64,000 nucleotides of DNA from assembly GCF_017908595.1 (NCBI RefSeq), contig NZ_JAGKTL010000002.1, positions 372,001 through 436,000 of the forward strand, written 5' to 3'. The stretch comes from Rhodothermus bifroesti. Lineage in GTDB: Bacteria > Bacteroidota > Rhodothermia > Rhodothermales > Rhodothermaceae. Of this stretch, positions 50,208 to 59,088 are shown piece by piece. Position 1 is the first letter of the stretch, and each line of letters starts with the position of its first letter. The translations under genes were made by a program, and so were the position numbers. Under the pieces are notes generated by a model. That model was not told the origin of the DNA and made no database searches. It saw nothing but the letters and a program-made list of their open reading frames with translations.

Positions 50208-52019
50208 ATGGAACCACAGCTGAGCACAGCATCTGAAGAACCACAAGAACGTGTTTTTCAGGGCATTCCGGCTGCCCCTGGCATTGCCATTGGGCCTGCG
50301 TATCTTTTCAATAAAGAGACGGTTGTGGTTGAGGCCCGTCCGCTTGCAGCGGAAGAAGTTGAGGTAGAACTTGAGCGCTTTGAACAAGCAGTTCAGCGTG
50401 CCGAGCGCGATCTGGATAAAATCAGTTCTGTGGCCCGAGAAAAACTGGGTGAAGAAAGTGCCTCGGTGTTTGAGGCGCAACGCCTCATGTTACGTGATCC
50501 GTCTGTATATGACCAAATTCGCGCGTTTATCGCAGCGCAGCGCTGCAATGCTGACTATGCTGTGGCCCATGTGCTTGATCAACACCTGAAGCGTCTTGAA
50601 GCTAGCAGCAGTGATTACCTACGTGAGCGCGTGGCCGACTTGATCGACGTTAAGGAGCGGCTGATTCGACATTTGCGCCGTGAAAAACTGCTCTCAGCGG
50701 TCGACCCCGAGCATATCATCGTAGCCGAAAATCTATCTGCTGCTGACGTTGTGCTTTTTAGCCGGCGTGGCATTCTAGGGTGCGCAACCGATCATGGAGG
50801 GCCTACGTCCCATGTGTCTATCATGGCGCGTGCCTTGGGTGTGCCTGCTGTGGTCAGCCTGCACGGTCTGTCGGACGCGATTCAGACCGGCGATTTGGTG
50901 ATTCTGGATGGCCTTCAGGGGCGTGTAATTGTTAACCCCAAGCCAGCTACCTTGGCCCAGTATCAGACGCGTCAAGAACGCTATCGCCGGTTGCTTCAGG
51001 ATCAGCAGTACCTGGTTCCCTTGCCTGCTGAGACGCTCGATGGACATCGCTTTACGCTGCGGGCTAATTTGGAGCTGGTCGAAGAACTAGATTTGCTGCA
51101 AAAATATGGCGCAGAAGGCATCGGTCTGTTCCGCACCGAGGTGCTGTTTCTCATGCGCGGCCCGCTGAACGTCTCTGAAGACTACCAGCTGCACCTGTAT
51201 CGCCAGATTGTAGAGCGCGTTAAACCCGCGCCAACCACATTTCGACTGCTGGATCTTGGGGGCGACAAGATGCTACCGGTTGCCCATCGCGAGCATAACC
51301 CGTTTTTGGGTTGGCGTGGATTGCGCGTGCTGTTGGACAAGGCCGAGCTGCTTTTACCTCAGCTACGCGCCTTGTTGCGGGCCAGCGCCTACGGTCCTGT
51401 GCGGCTACTGGTACCTATGGTGACGACGTTGGATGAATTTCGTCAGTTTCTGGATGTGCTCCATGCAGTAAAGGCTGAACTGAGAGCTCAAGGTGAAGTT
51501 TTTGACGAAAGTGTTCCGGTGGGAATCATGGTGGAAGTGCCGGCTGTGGCTCTTATGGCCGATCTGTTTGCTGAAGAGGTGGACTTCTTTTCCATTGGTA
51601 CCAATGACCTGACGCAGTATACGCTGGCTGTTGATCGCGGGAACGACCTGGTGGCACGTCGCTATGAGGCACTGCATCCAGCTGTACTCCGGCTAATTAA
51701 GGGAACCATCGATGCAGGTCATCGGCACGGCATTCCGGTAAGTCTATGTGGTGAGCTGGCCGGAGATCCGCAAGCTACGCCAATTCTGGCCGGGCTAGGA
51801 CTGGATGAGTTTAGCGCAGCACCGCCTTACTTGCCGGAGGTTAAGCGTGTTATTCGTGCGATGCAGCTGAGCGAGGCGCAGGCCTTAGCTTCCCAAGCCC
51901 TTCAGGCACGAACGGCTGGAGAGGTTGTGGCACTGGTCAACACCTGGCTCCGCGAGCACGGGTGTGGTCTGCTACAGCATGTGCAGGCCGATGAAGCCCT
52001 GGCCAATGGGGATGCTTAA
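50208..52019 (+). CDS. ptsI: Phosphoenolpyruvate-protein phosphotransferase (enzyme I)
   Basis: 603 residues. The N-terminal HPr-binding and phospho-His domains carry the active His202 in GGPTSHVSIMARALG. The C-terminal PEP-binding TIM barrel includes GIGLFRTEVLFLMR, LLDLGGDKMLP, and the late Cys in SLCGELAGD. The start at 50208 (MEPQLSTAS) has AGGAG eight bases upstream; a longer in-frame reading overlapping ptsH is not used. With HPr it forms the general PTS, whose target may be regulatory or a permease elsewhere. Confidence 0.95.
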   Translation: MEPQLSTASEEPQERVFQGIPAAPGIAIGPAYLFNKETVVVEARPLAAEEVEVELERFEQAVQRAERDLDKISSVAREKLGEESASVFEAQRLMLRDPSVYDQIRAFIAAQRCNADYAVAHVLDQHLKRLEASSSDYLRERVADLIDVKERLIRHLRREKLLSAVDPEHIIVAENLSAADVVLFSRRGILGCATDHGGPTSHVSIMARALGVPAVVSLHGLSDAIQTGDLVILDGLQGRVIVNPKPATLAQYQTRQERYRRLLQDQQYLVPLPAETLDGHRFTLRANLELVEELDLLQKYGAEGIGLFRTEVLFLMRGPLNVSEDYQLHLYRQIVERVKPAPTTFRLLDLGGDKMLPVAHREHNPFLGWRGLRVLLDKAELLLPQLRALLRASAYGPVRLLVPMVTTLDEFRQFLDVLHAVKAELRAQGEVFDESVPVGIMVEVPAVALMADLFAEEVDFFSIGTNDLTQYTLAVDRGNDLVARRYEALHPAVLRLIKGTIDAGHRHGIPVSLCGELAGDPQATPILAGLGLDEFSAAPPYLPEVKRVIRAMQLSEAQALASQALQARTAGEVVALVNTWLREHGCGLLQHVQADEALANGDA

Positions 52020-52059
52020 ACCGAATACCGTGTAGTTGCAACCGATCTATAGATGTACC

Positions 52060-53103
52060 ATGCGGCTCGAAACCATTCGTCGCATTGACCCTGAAGGCAT
52101 GTACGATGCGATTCGTGAATTCCCAGAGCAGTGGCGCCGGGGGCGCATGCTGGCGCAAGCGCTAGACCCTGGCTTCACCATAGCAGGTAAAGATCACCTG
52201 GTGGTGGCCGGCATGGGAGGGTCCGCTATTGGTGGGGATTTACTGCGCACGCTGGTAGCTGATGCGGCGCCTATCCCGGTCACTGTGGTACGGCACTATC
52301 AGCTTCCGGCTTTTGTGAGTGCACGTTCGGTCGTTGTGGCTTCCAGCTACTCGGGCAATACCGAGGAAACGCTGGCTGCATTTGAAGCTGCTTTGGAGCG
52401 AAAAGCAACGGTGGTTTGTATTGCTTCGGGGGGTGAACTGCTGCGCCGCGCACAGGCTGCAAAGCTGCCCTATATCCAAATTCCCGGGGGGATGCAGCCC
52501 CGAGCCGCTTTGGGTTATTCGTTTACCGCGCTGCTTACGCTGGCAGAGCAGATTGGTCTCGTGCAACCCGATGAAGCCGCCTGGCAAGAAACGCAGGAAC
52601 TGCTCGAGCAGCAGAGTGAGGTTTTGAGCGATCCTTCCGGAAACGACGCGCTGGAACTGGCCGAGGCGTTGCAAGACCGGCTGCCGCTGATTTACAGCAG
52701 CAGTGGCCTCATGGAGGCGGTTAACCTACGCTGGCGATGCCAAATCCAAGAAAATGCCAAGCGATTGGCTGCTGGCAATGTGTATCCCGAGCTCAACCAC
52801 AACGAAATCATGGGCTGGGAGTATGCGGGTTCATTGCACAGCATGGTGGGGGTAATCGTACTGCGCGATCGCGAAGATCATCCGCGGGTGCAGCAGCGCA
52901 TGGACGTAACGCGCGCGCTGATCTCAGACCGTGCAGGCTATTGGGCCGAGGTCCAAAGTCAAGGCGAAAGTCGCCTAGCACGCATGATGTCGCTGGTCAA
53001 CCTAGGCGACTGGGTAAGCCTGTACCTAGCCGTGCTGCTGGGCATTGATCCTACGCCCGTACCACTGATTGGTCAGCTCAAAGAGACGCTAGCGCGCGTC
53101 TAA
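52060..53103 (+). CDS. Bifunctional phosphoglucose/phosphomannose isomerase
   Basis: 347 residues with two SIS subdomains. GMGGSAIGGDLLRTL (about 52-66) and SSYSGNTEETLAAFE (about 95-109) are the sugar-phosphate motifs; NHNEIMGWEYA and a C-terminal helix follow. This is the PGI/PMI type known from archaea and some bacteria, interconverting glucose 6-phosphate or mannose 6-phosphate with fructose 6-phosphate. The start at 52060 (MRLETIRRIDPEG) fits the family; an earlier start adds eight residues. It follows ptsI by 40 bases and ends in a clear terminator. Confidence 0.9.
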   Translation: MRLETIRRIDPEGMYDAIREFPEQWRRGRMLAQALDPGFTIAGKDHLVVAGMGGSAIGGDLLRTLVADAAPIPVTVVRHYQLPAFVSARSVVVASSYSGNTEETLAAFEAALERKATVVCIASGGELLRRAQAAKLPYIQIPGGMQPRAALGYSFTALLTLAEQIGLVQPDEAAWQETQELLEQQSEVLSDPSGNDALELAEALQDRLPLIYSSSGLMEAVNLRWRCQIQENAKRLAAGNVYPELNHNEIMGWEYAGSLHSMVGVIVLRDREDHPRVQQRMDVTRALISDRAGYWAEVQSQGESRLARMMSLVNLGDWVSLYLAVLLGIDPTPVPLIGQLKETLARV

Positions 53104-53116
53104 CATAAACCGACCG

Positions 53117-53141
53117 AAGCCCCTGCCTGGCAGGGGCTTTT
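53117..53141 (+). terminator. Rho-independent terminator after the PGI/PMI gene
   Basis: AAGCCCCTGC pairs with GCAGGGGCTT around a 3-base CTG loop (53117-53139), with a T run at the 3' side (53138-53141). It ends the adk-prenyl synthase-ptsHI-PGI/PMI run. Confidence 0.85.
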
Positions 53142-53217
53142 GCTGTTGAGGCAGCATTCGCTTCTGTGGTAACGAATGGCTATTTTAGAGTAAAGCTTCA
53201 CTCGCCTTGGAGGCTCC

Positions 53218-54585
53218 ATGAAGCGCTTGCTTCTGCTATTGCTTAGCATCGGTTTTGCACTACCACTCGAGGCCCAGCCCGAAAATCGTCCCAAGAACCT
53301 GATTTTGATGATCGCGGATGGGTGTGGGCCGGCGAGCATCACTATGGCCCGCGACTATGCCCGGGCAGTGCTGGGCCGCAAGGCGTTGGCCCTAGATGCC
53401 ATTCAGGTAGGGGCCGTGCGCACGGCTTCAGCCTCTAGCCGAGTGACCGACTCGGCTGCTGGCGCTACAGCCTACGCTTGCGGCATCAAGACCTACAATG
53501 GGGCTTTGGCCGTCGATACGGCCGGGCAGCCGGTAGCTACCCTGCTGGAAGCAGCCAAAGCGCAGGGCATGGCTGTAGGTTTGGTCGCTACCAGTCGCAT
53601 CACGCATGCAACGCCAGCCGCTTTTGCTGCTCATGTGCCGCAGCGGGCAATGGAAAGCGAAATTGCCTTGCAGATGCTGGCTCAAGGCATCGAGGTGCTC
53701 TTAGGGGGTGGGTGGGACTACTTCCTGCCCCCAGCCGAAGGAGGGCGCCGCACAGACGGACGCAACTTGCTGCGCGAGGCTGAGCAACAAGGATATCATA
53801 TTGTGCGCCACCGTGCTGCACTGCGCCAGCCCCTACGGCCACCCGTACTCGGTCTGTTCGCTCAAGACCACCTGCCCTACGAGATCGATCGGGACACCAC
53901 GCAAATTCCTTCATTGGCAGAAATGACCCAGCTGGCCATCGAGTTGCTTCGGCAGCATCCTAAGGGGTTTTTTTTGATGGTCGAAGGCAGTCGGATCGAC
54001 CATGCTGGTCATGCTAACGATGCCGCTGCCCATGTGCGCGACGTATTGGCCTATGACGAAGCTGTAGCCGTAGCGCTCGACTTTGCCCAAAAAGATGGCC
54101 AGACGCTGGTGGTATCGGTCGCAGACCATGAAACTGGCGGACTTTCCTTGGGCCGTAACGTCGATGGTCAGGGTATCTATGCCTGGCATCCGGAGGTGCT
54201 GGCGCGCGTGCGCGCTTCCTATGAGCGCTTACTTCCTGCATTGCGGGACGCGGCAGCAAACCAAGAGGCGGTGCTGCGTGAACTGGCAGGAATCGACAGC
54301 CTAACTGCCCTTGAGCGTGCACTTCTGGATCAGGCGGCCGGCGACCCGGCCGCACTGCAGGCGGCGTTGACCGAGATCATCGGACGCCGAGCCGTAGTCG
54401 GCTGGACCAGCAATGGCCACACAGCAGTCGACGTCAACCTGTACGCTTACGGCCCAGGGGCTACGTCCCTTGTGGGTAGCTTCGAAAACGATGAGCTAGG
54501 GCGCCGCTTAGCTGCCCTTATGGGATTTGACCTACAAACGCTTACCCAGCAGTTGCGTCAAAAGCTGGTTGGGCAAAGCCATTAA
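53218..54585 (+). CDS. Alkaline phosphatase, exported
   Basis: 455 residues with a signal peptide (about 1-20, ...LPLEAQ). The N-terminal metal Asp is in LILMIADGCGP, the phosphoserine Ser79 in SRVTDSAAGATAY, and the metal ligands EGSRIDHAGHAND and VSVADHETGG follow. WTSNGHTAVDVNLYAYGPG provides the last His. This is a complete PhoA-type active site. It would supply phosphate or remove it from nucleotides in the periplasm. No pho-box search was possible. Confidence 0.94.
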   Translation: MKRLLLLLLSIGFALPLEAQPENRPKNLILMIADGCGPASITMARDYARAVLGRKALALDAIQVGAVRTASASSRVTDSAAGATAYACGIKTYNGALAVDTAGQPVATLLEAAKAQGMAVGLVATSRITHATPAAFAAHVPQRAMESEIALQMLAQGIEVLLGGGWDYFLPPAEGGRRTDGRNLLREAEQQGYHIVRHRAALRQPLRPPVLGLFAQDHLPYEIDRDTTQIPSLAEMTQLAIELLRQHPKGFFLMVEGSRIDHAGHANDAAAHVRDVLAYDEAVAVALDFAQKDGQTLVVSVADHETGGLSLGRNVDGQGIYAWHPEVLARVRASYERLLPALRDAAANQEAVLRELAGIDSLTALERALLDQAAGDPAALQAALTEIIGRRAVVGWTSNGHTAVDVNLYAYGPGATSLVGSFENDELGRRLAALMGFDLQTLTQQLRQKLVGQSH

Positions 54586-54591
54586 TCCCTT

Positions 54592-56292
54592 ATGCGGCTT
54601 GAGGCAGCCACCTTTGTCGTTATCGACACTGAAACCACCGGCACTGGCTCCGACGACCGCATCATTGAGCTGGCAGCCGTGCGTCTTGAGGGCGGGCACA
54701 TTGTGGATCACTTTAGCCGTCTGATTAACCCAGGCCGATCAGTACCTCTACCCATTACGCAGCTGACGGGAATTTCGACGGCCATGTTGGTGGGCCAACC
54801 TGCAGCAAAAGACGTACTGCCTGAATTTCTAGATTTTCTCGGAGACAGTGTGCTAGTGGCGCACAACATGGCTTTTGACCAGCGAATGCTTGAGCTTGAA
54901 TTGCAGCGCATCGGACGTTCCTGGCCCTCTAATCCCACGCTCTGCACGCTTCGCTTAGCCCGCAGGTTGCTTCCGGGATTACCAAGGAAAGGCCTAGATG
55001 GGCTGGCAGCGTTTTTCCGGATCGAACCTGAAAGCCGTCACCGTGCCCTGGGTGACGCATTGCTAACAGCAAAGGTGCTGCGCCACCTCCTGGAAAGCGC
55101 TCAGCAGCAAGGCATTGAAACGCTCGAAGCGTTACTGGCTTTCCAGTATCAACCCTATCCCAAGCGTTGGCAGGATCCGCTAGCGTGGTTGCGTGCCGTA
55201 GTGCTTCCGCGCATCCCTGGCGAGCCAGGGGTCTATCTGTTTCGCGATGGACGTGGGCGCCTGCTCTACGTTGGCAAAGCACGCAACTTACAAGCACGCG
55301 TGCGGCAGTACTTTACGGGCATTGAAGCCCATCCGCCGCGACTACGCCAGCTTATGGCTGCCCTGCGCCATATTGACTGGCAAGCGACGCGTACCGAGCT
55401 GGAGGCGTTTCTGGAAGAATCGCACTTGATTAAAGCCCACCGTCCCCTTTTCAATCGTGCGCAACTTCGCTACCAAACGCGGCCTTTTTTGCGACTAGAC
55501 ATTACAAAGACCAAAGCCACGCTTGCCGTCACCACGTTTCTCATGGAAGACGGCGCGGTTTATTTCGGCCCACTAACCAGCCGGCGGCAGGCGTTGGCCT
55601 TGCTTGATGCGCTTGAAGCAACTTTTCAATTGCAGCGGCTCAATCCTAAAACCCTTCGAATAGACGACCGGGTTTGTCCAGGACATGCAGCGGGTGTGTG
55701 CACACAACCCTGTTGGGAGGCTATCCAACAAGGGGAGAGCTCAGCACTCGCTTGTCTGCAAGCGTTTTTATGGGGTAAGCACAACGGCCCCCTTCGGCTG
55801 TTGGAAGCGGCTATGCGCACAGCAGCTGCACATTTGGATTTTGAAGCCGCGGCACGTTATCGTGACCATTTGCGGATACTTGAGCAGGTCACGCAACGCC
55901 TGCGAGCGGTACCTGCGCTGGGACAACATGCCGTTGTGCTGGTTCAGGAAACCCCCAAGCGTCTAGCAGCTTGCTTGGTGTGTGGAGGCCGTCCGATAGC
56001 CATTCAAGCCTTTCCCTTACCTTTAGAAAAGGCGAGGTTTGAGACTTGGATAAAAGCCGCGCAGGCGACGCCGTTGCCAACAGGACCGGTCGGTTACGAT
56101 AAGCGAGAAACCGAGATGATGCGCCTGTTGCACCACTGGCTTTGGCTGCATCGGGATCGCGGGATCACTGTCCCTTGGGATCCCGCAGAGCCCGAAGCGG
56201 TACGCTGGCAGCGTCTCCGTAAAAGCTTGCGCCAAGTAGCTCTAGGTCAGGCCCTGAGTCAAGCGCAAAACGTATCTAAAAAGCGCGCATAG
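54592..56292 (+). CDS. DEDDh exonuclease fused to UvrC-like GIY-YIG nuclease
   Basis: 566 residues. The N-terminal DnaQ-like 3'-5' exonuclease (about 5-170) has VIDTETTG (Asp12, Glu14), VAHNMAFDQRML and SRHRALGDALLT (His, Asp). A GIY-YIG domain (about 200-290) has GEPGVYLFRDGRGRLLYVGKA and EAFLEESHLIK. The rest resembles the UvrC central part with CxxC-type CPGHAAGVCTQPC and a UVR-like motif (DFEAAARYRDHL). The fusion resembles Cho-type proteins with an added exonuclease. No UvrC C-terminal endonuclease or HhH domain is seen. It probably acts in DNA repair. Confidence 0.88.
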   Translation: MRLEAATFVVIDTETTGTGSDDRIIELAAVRLEGGHIVDHFSRLINPGRSVPLPITQLTGISTAMLVGQPAAKDVLPEFLDFLGDSVLVAHNMAFDQRMLELELQRIGRSWPSNPTLCTLRLARRLLPGLPRKGLDGLAAFFRIEPESRHRALGDALLTAKVLRHLLESAQQQGIETLEALLAFQYQPYPKRWQDPLAWLRAVVLPRIPGEPGVYLFRDGRGRLLYVGKARNLQARVRQYFTGIEAHPPRLRQLMAALRHIDWQATRTELEAFLEESHLIKAHRPLFNRAQLRYQTRPFLRLDITKTKATLAVTTFLMEDGAVYFGPLTSRRQALALLDALEATFQLQRLNPKTLRIDDRVCPGHAAGVCTQPCWEAIQQGESSALACLQAFLWGKHNGPLRLLEAAMRTAAAHLDFEAAARYRDHLRILEQVTQRLRAVPALGQHAVVLVQETPKRLAACLVCGGRPIAIQAFPLPLEKARFETWIKAAQATPLPTGPVGYDKRETEMMRLLHHWLWLHRDRGITVPWDPAEPEAVRWQRLRKSLRQVALGQALSQAQNVSKKRA

Positions 56293-56503
56293 TGCAGGGG
56301 TCTTGAAGATTACTTGCATTATGCTGAAAAAAAGCGGGGGTTTAGCGTTCTATTGTTGCGCTAGAAGGCGAAACCGTGCTTGTAGAGATACCGCGTGCAG
56401 TGCGCGATCTATCTCCGTTAGCGACGGTTGGTGCTCAACCTTCGTGGAACGATGGGTATGCTGTTGCGGTTGGAGCAAGCCGGAGGCATGCCTAAGTGCC
56501 TAT

Positions 56504-58144
56504 ATGGCTGAAGAAGTAGACGAAGTCGGAGCCTGTCTGGTCCCTACCAACGTAGCAGACATCCCCCAGGAGGCCACCTCGCCAGTGCGGATGTGCGTGG
56601 TTGACCTGGGAACGAATTCTTTTCATGCTGTTATCGTCGATGCGCTGCCCGGTACGTTTCGAGTTGTGGATCGCTTCAAGGAAATGGTGCAGCTGGGGGA
56701 TGAGGGGTTCCAAACCCATCAGCTCAGTGAGGCCGCTGTAGCGCGAGCACTTCGGGCCCTAAAGCGTATCCGGTTGCTTGCCGAGGGGTGGGGGGCTACA
56801 GAATTCTTAGCTTGTGCCACCAGCGCCATTCGTGAAGCAGAAAACGGTGGGGATTTCCTGCAGCGCGTTCGCCATGAGATTGGGTTGCACGTGCGCGTCA
56901 TCGATGGGCTTCAAGAGGCGCACTTGATCTACAAAGGGGTGCAGCGGGCGGTGCCGATGCCCGAGCCTACCTTGATTGTAGACATTGGTGGGGGATCTAC
57001 GGAATGCATCATTGCGACCAGCACGCAAGCGCTCCATCTGTTTAGCCTAAAGCTGGGTGCTGCGCGCATGCGCCATCGTTTTATCACTACCGATCCAATC
57101 TCGGCCGAAGAGCTTCACGTCTTGCAAGCGTACTATCGCGAGCAGCTGGTGCCGGTTTATGCGGCCGCACGGCAGCATGGTGTGCGTGAGCTGGTGGGTT
57201 CCTCAGGTACCATGGAAAACCTGGCATCTGTTTGCGCCCGCATGCTAGGTGAGCGGCGGCGTTCCATCTATGAGCTAGCGTTTCCAGCCGAGGCCTTGCG
57301 TCGCGTAGCCCATCGCATCTTAGGAGCGTCGCGCCAAGAACGGCAGCGCATGCGTGGCATTGATGCCAAACGGCTAGATCAGATCGTGGCTGGTGCTGCA
57401 TTGCTTGACGTGATGCTTGAAGATTTGGCCATTGAGCGCGTGCGCATTTCGCCGCATGCCCTGCGCGAAGGCATTGTGGTCGATTTTGTTGAACAAAATG
57501 CCCCACGACTGGCGCAGCTTACTGCGTTTGCTGATGTGCGGCGGCGCAGCGTCTATGAAATGGGCTGGCGATTCGATTGGGAGTACCGTCATGCCAGCCA
57601 GGTAGCGGCGCTGGCACTGCAATTGTTTGATGCGACGCGGACGCTGCACCAGCTTGCAGCCGCCGACCGGGAGTTGCTTGAATATGCAGCCTTGCTGCAC
57701 GACATCGGCTACCACATTAGCCACCACAGCCATCACAAGCACGGGCTTTATCTCATCAAACATGCCGATCTGCGCGGCTTTACTTCAGAGGAGATTGCCA
57801 TTCTGGCCAACGTGGTACGCTACCATCGAGGGAGTTTGCCGAAGCCTTCACATGCCGATTTTATGGCCCTCTCGCCTGCGGATCGGCAACGCGTGCGCAT
57901 TCTGGCCGCATTGCTACGCCTGGCTGAAGGGCTCGACCGCAGTCATAATCAGAACGTACGCGCACTTCACGTACACCTTGAGCCTGATCGCTTGCGGCTT
58001 CACCTTGAAACCAAAAGTGATCCGGAACTGGAGATCTGGGGAGGGCAGCGCAGTGCCGATCTGTTCACCCAAACCTTTGGGTTGGCTGTGGAAGTAACGG
58101 CACAGGTCCAACAGCCCCTGCTGGAGACGCCTGCGGGGGCTTAA
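56504..58144 (+). CDS. Ppx/GppA phosphatase with C-terminal HD domain
   Basis: 546 residues. An actin-like Ppx/GppA domain (about 30-325) contains VVDLGTNSFHAVIVD and LIVDIGGGSTECIIAT. A C-terminal HD domain (about 350-515) has LLHDIGYHISHHSHHKHG. Such proteins hydrolyse polyphosphate or (p)ppGpp. The start at 56504 (MAEEVDE) is used because the 67 upstream in-frame codons are Cys- and Arg-rich and unlike a protein. The 211 bases before it show no gene. Confidence 0.9.
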   Translation: MAEEVDEVGACLVPTNVADIPQEATSPVRMCVVDLGTNSFHAVIVDALPGTFRVVDRFKEMVQLGDEGFQTHQLSEAAVARALRALKRIRLLAEGWGATEFLACATSAIREAENGGDFLQRVRHEIGLHVRVIDGLQEAHLIYKGVQRAVPMPEPTLIVDIGGGSTECIIATSTQALHLFSLKLGAARMRHRFITTDPISAEELHVLQAYYREQLVPVYAAARQHGVRELVGSSGTMENLASVCARMLGERRRSIYELAFPAEALRRVAHRILGASRQERQRMRGIDAKRLDQIVAGAALLDVMLEDLAIERVRISPHALREGIVVDFVEQNAPRLAQLTAFADVRRRSVYEMGWRFDWEYRHASQVAALALQLFDATRTLHQLAAADRELLEYAALLHDIGYHISHHSHHKHGLYLIKHADLRGFTSEEIAILANVVRYHRGSLPKPSHADFMALSPADRQRVRILAALLRLAEGLDRSHNQNVRALHVHLEPDRLRLHLETKSDPELEIWGGQRSADLFTQTFGLAVEVTAQVQQPLLETPAGA

Positions 58145-58238
58145 CGTGATTTTTGCTGCCTGAGGCTTGCTGATCTGCTCGGGGTGCTCTAATTTGGCCG
58201 ACTGTTTATTGCCCCGCAGTTTTTGCTGGCCCGCTATT

Positions 58239-58751
58239 ATGCTAGCTCAGCTATTGTTTTTCCTGCTTGCCGTTACGGCTGTGGCCGCGGCGTTGGGCAT
58301 GCTCATCGCCCGCAACCCGGTTTCCAGTGCGCTGTGGCTGGTACTTAACTTGTTTTGCATTGCAGGCTTGTATTTGACCCTGCAAGCGACTTTCCTGGGG
58401 GTGATTCAGGTGCTGATCTACGCCGGTGCCATCATGGTGCTGTTTCTGTTTGTGATTATGCTACTCAACCTGGAGGCGCTGCCGCGTCCGCGCGACATTG
58501 ACTGGGGCAAAGTGCTCGCGTTTGTTGTGGTCATGATGGTGCTGGCCCAATTGGTTTATGTGGTAGCACTGGGATTGGATGTACTGCCAACGTTTACGCC
58601 TACGCCTGAGCAAGCAGCACTTACTGGCAGTGCGCAGGCACTTGGACGAGAGCTGCTTACGCGCTACATTATGCCGCTACAGGTCATTGGAATTTTGCTG
58701 CTGGCGGCAACCATTGGGGCTGTGATGCTGGCCAAGCGGCGTTTTGTGTGA
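58239..58751 (+). CDS. nuoJ: NADH-quinone oxidoreductase subunit J
   Basis: 170 residues, five membrane spans. NPVSSALWLVLNLFCIAGLYL and the broken helix LIYAGAIMVLFLFVIMLLN (span 3, the pi-bulge segment of NuoJ) are diagnostic. The start at 58239 (MLAQLLF) is used because upstream codons have no membrane character. First of a tight run nuoJKLM-nhaD; nuoA-I and nuoN are outside the window. It is part of the proton-pumping membrane arm of complex I. Confidence 0.95.
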   Translation: MLAQLLFFLLAVTAVAAALGMLIARNPVSSALWLVLNLFCIAGLYLTLQATFLGVIQVLIYAGAIMVLFLFVIMLLNLEALPRPRDIDWGKVLAFVVVMMVLAQLVYVVALGLDVLPTFTPTPEQAALTGSAQALGRELLTRYIMPLQVIGILLLAATIGAVMLAKRRFV

Positions 58752-58769
58752 AGACGCACCCAAAAGCCT

Positions 58770-59075
58770 ATGGAAGTTACGCTGAACTGGTATCTCGCCT
58801 TGGGGGTTGTGCTATTCACGCTGGGTGTACTGGGCGTGCTTTTCCGGCGGAATGCTATTGTTATCCTCATGTCGGTTGAGTTGATGCTCAATGCCGTTAA
58901 CCTAACGCTGGTGGCGCTGAGCCAAGCGATGGGCGATGTTTCAGGCCAGGTACTGGTGTTTTTTGTCATCGCGGTAGCAGCGGCCGAAGCCGCCGTTGGG
59001 CTGGCTATTGTGATTGCGTTGTTCCGTAAGAAAGTGACCGTCGACGTAGGCGCCTTTAACCTCTTTAAGTACTGA
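58770..59075 (+). CDS. nuoK: NADH-quinone oxidoreductase subunit K
   Basis: 101 residues, three membrane spans. The conserved Glu residues lie in [16 protein letters not shown] (span 2) and [19 protein letters not shown] (span 3), as required for the proton channel. Eighteen bases after nuoJ and 13 before nuoL. Confidence 0.96.
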   Translation: MEVTLNWYLALGVVLFTLGVLGVLFRRNAIVILMSVELMLNAVNLTLVALSQAMGDVSGQVLVFFVIAVAAAEAAVGLAIVIALFRKKVTVDVGAFNLFKY

Positions 59076-59088
59076 AAGTGCGCTGGAT

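Noticed and set aside
56303-56503. N-terminal extension of the Ppx/GppA-HD protein
   Set aside because: The 67 extra residues are Cys- and Arg-rich, without homology or a start signal; they look like non-coding sequence read in frame.
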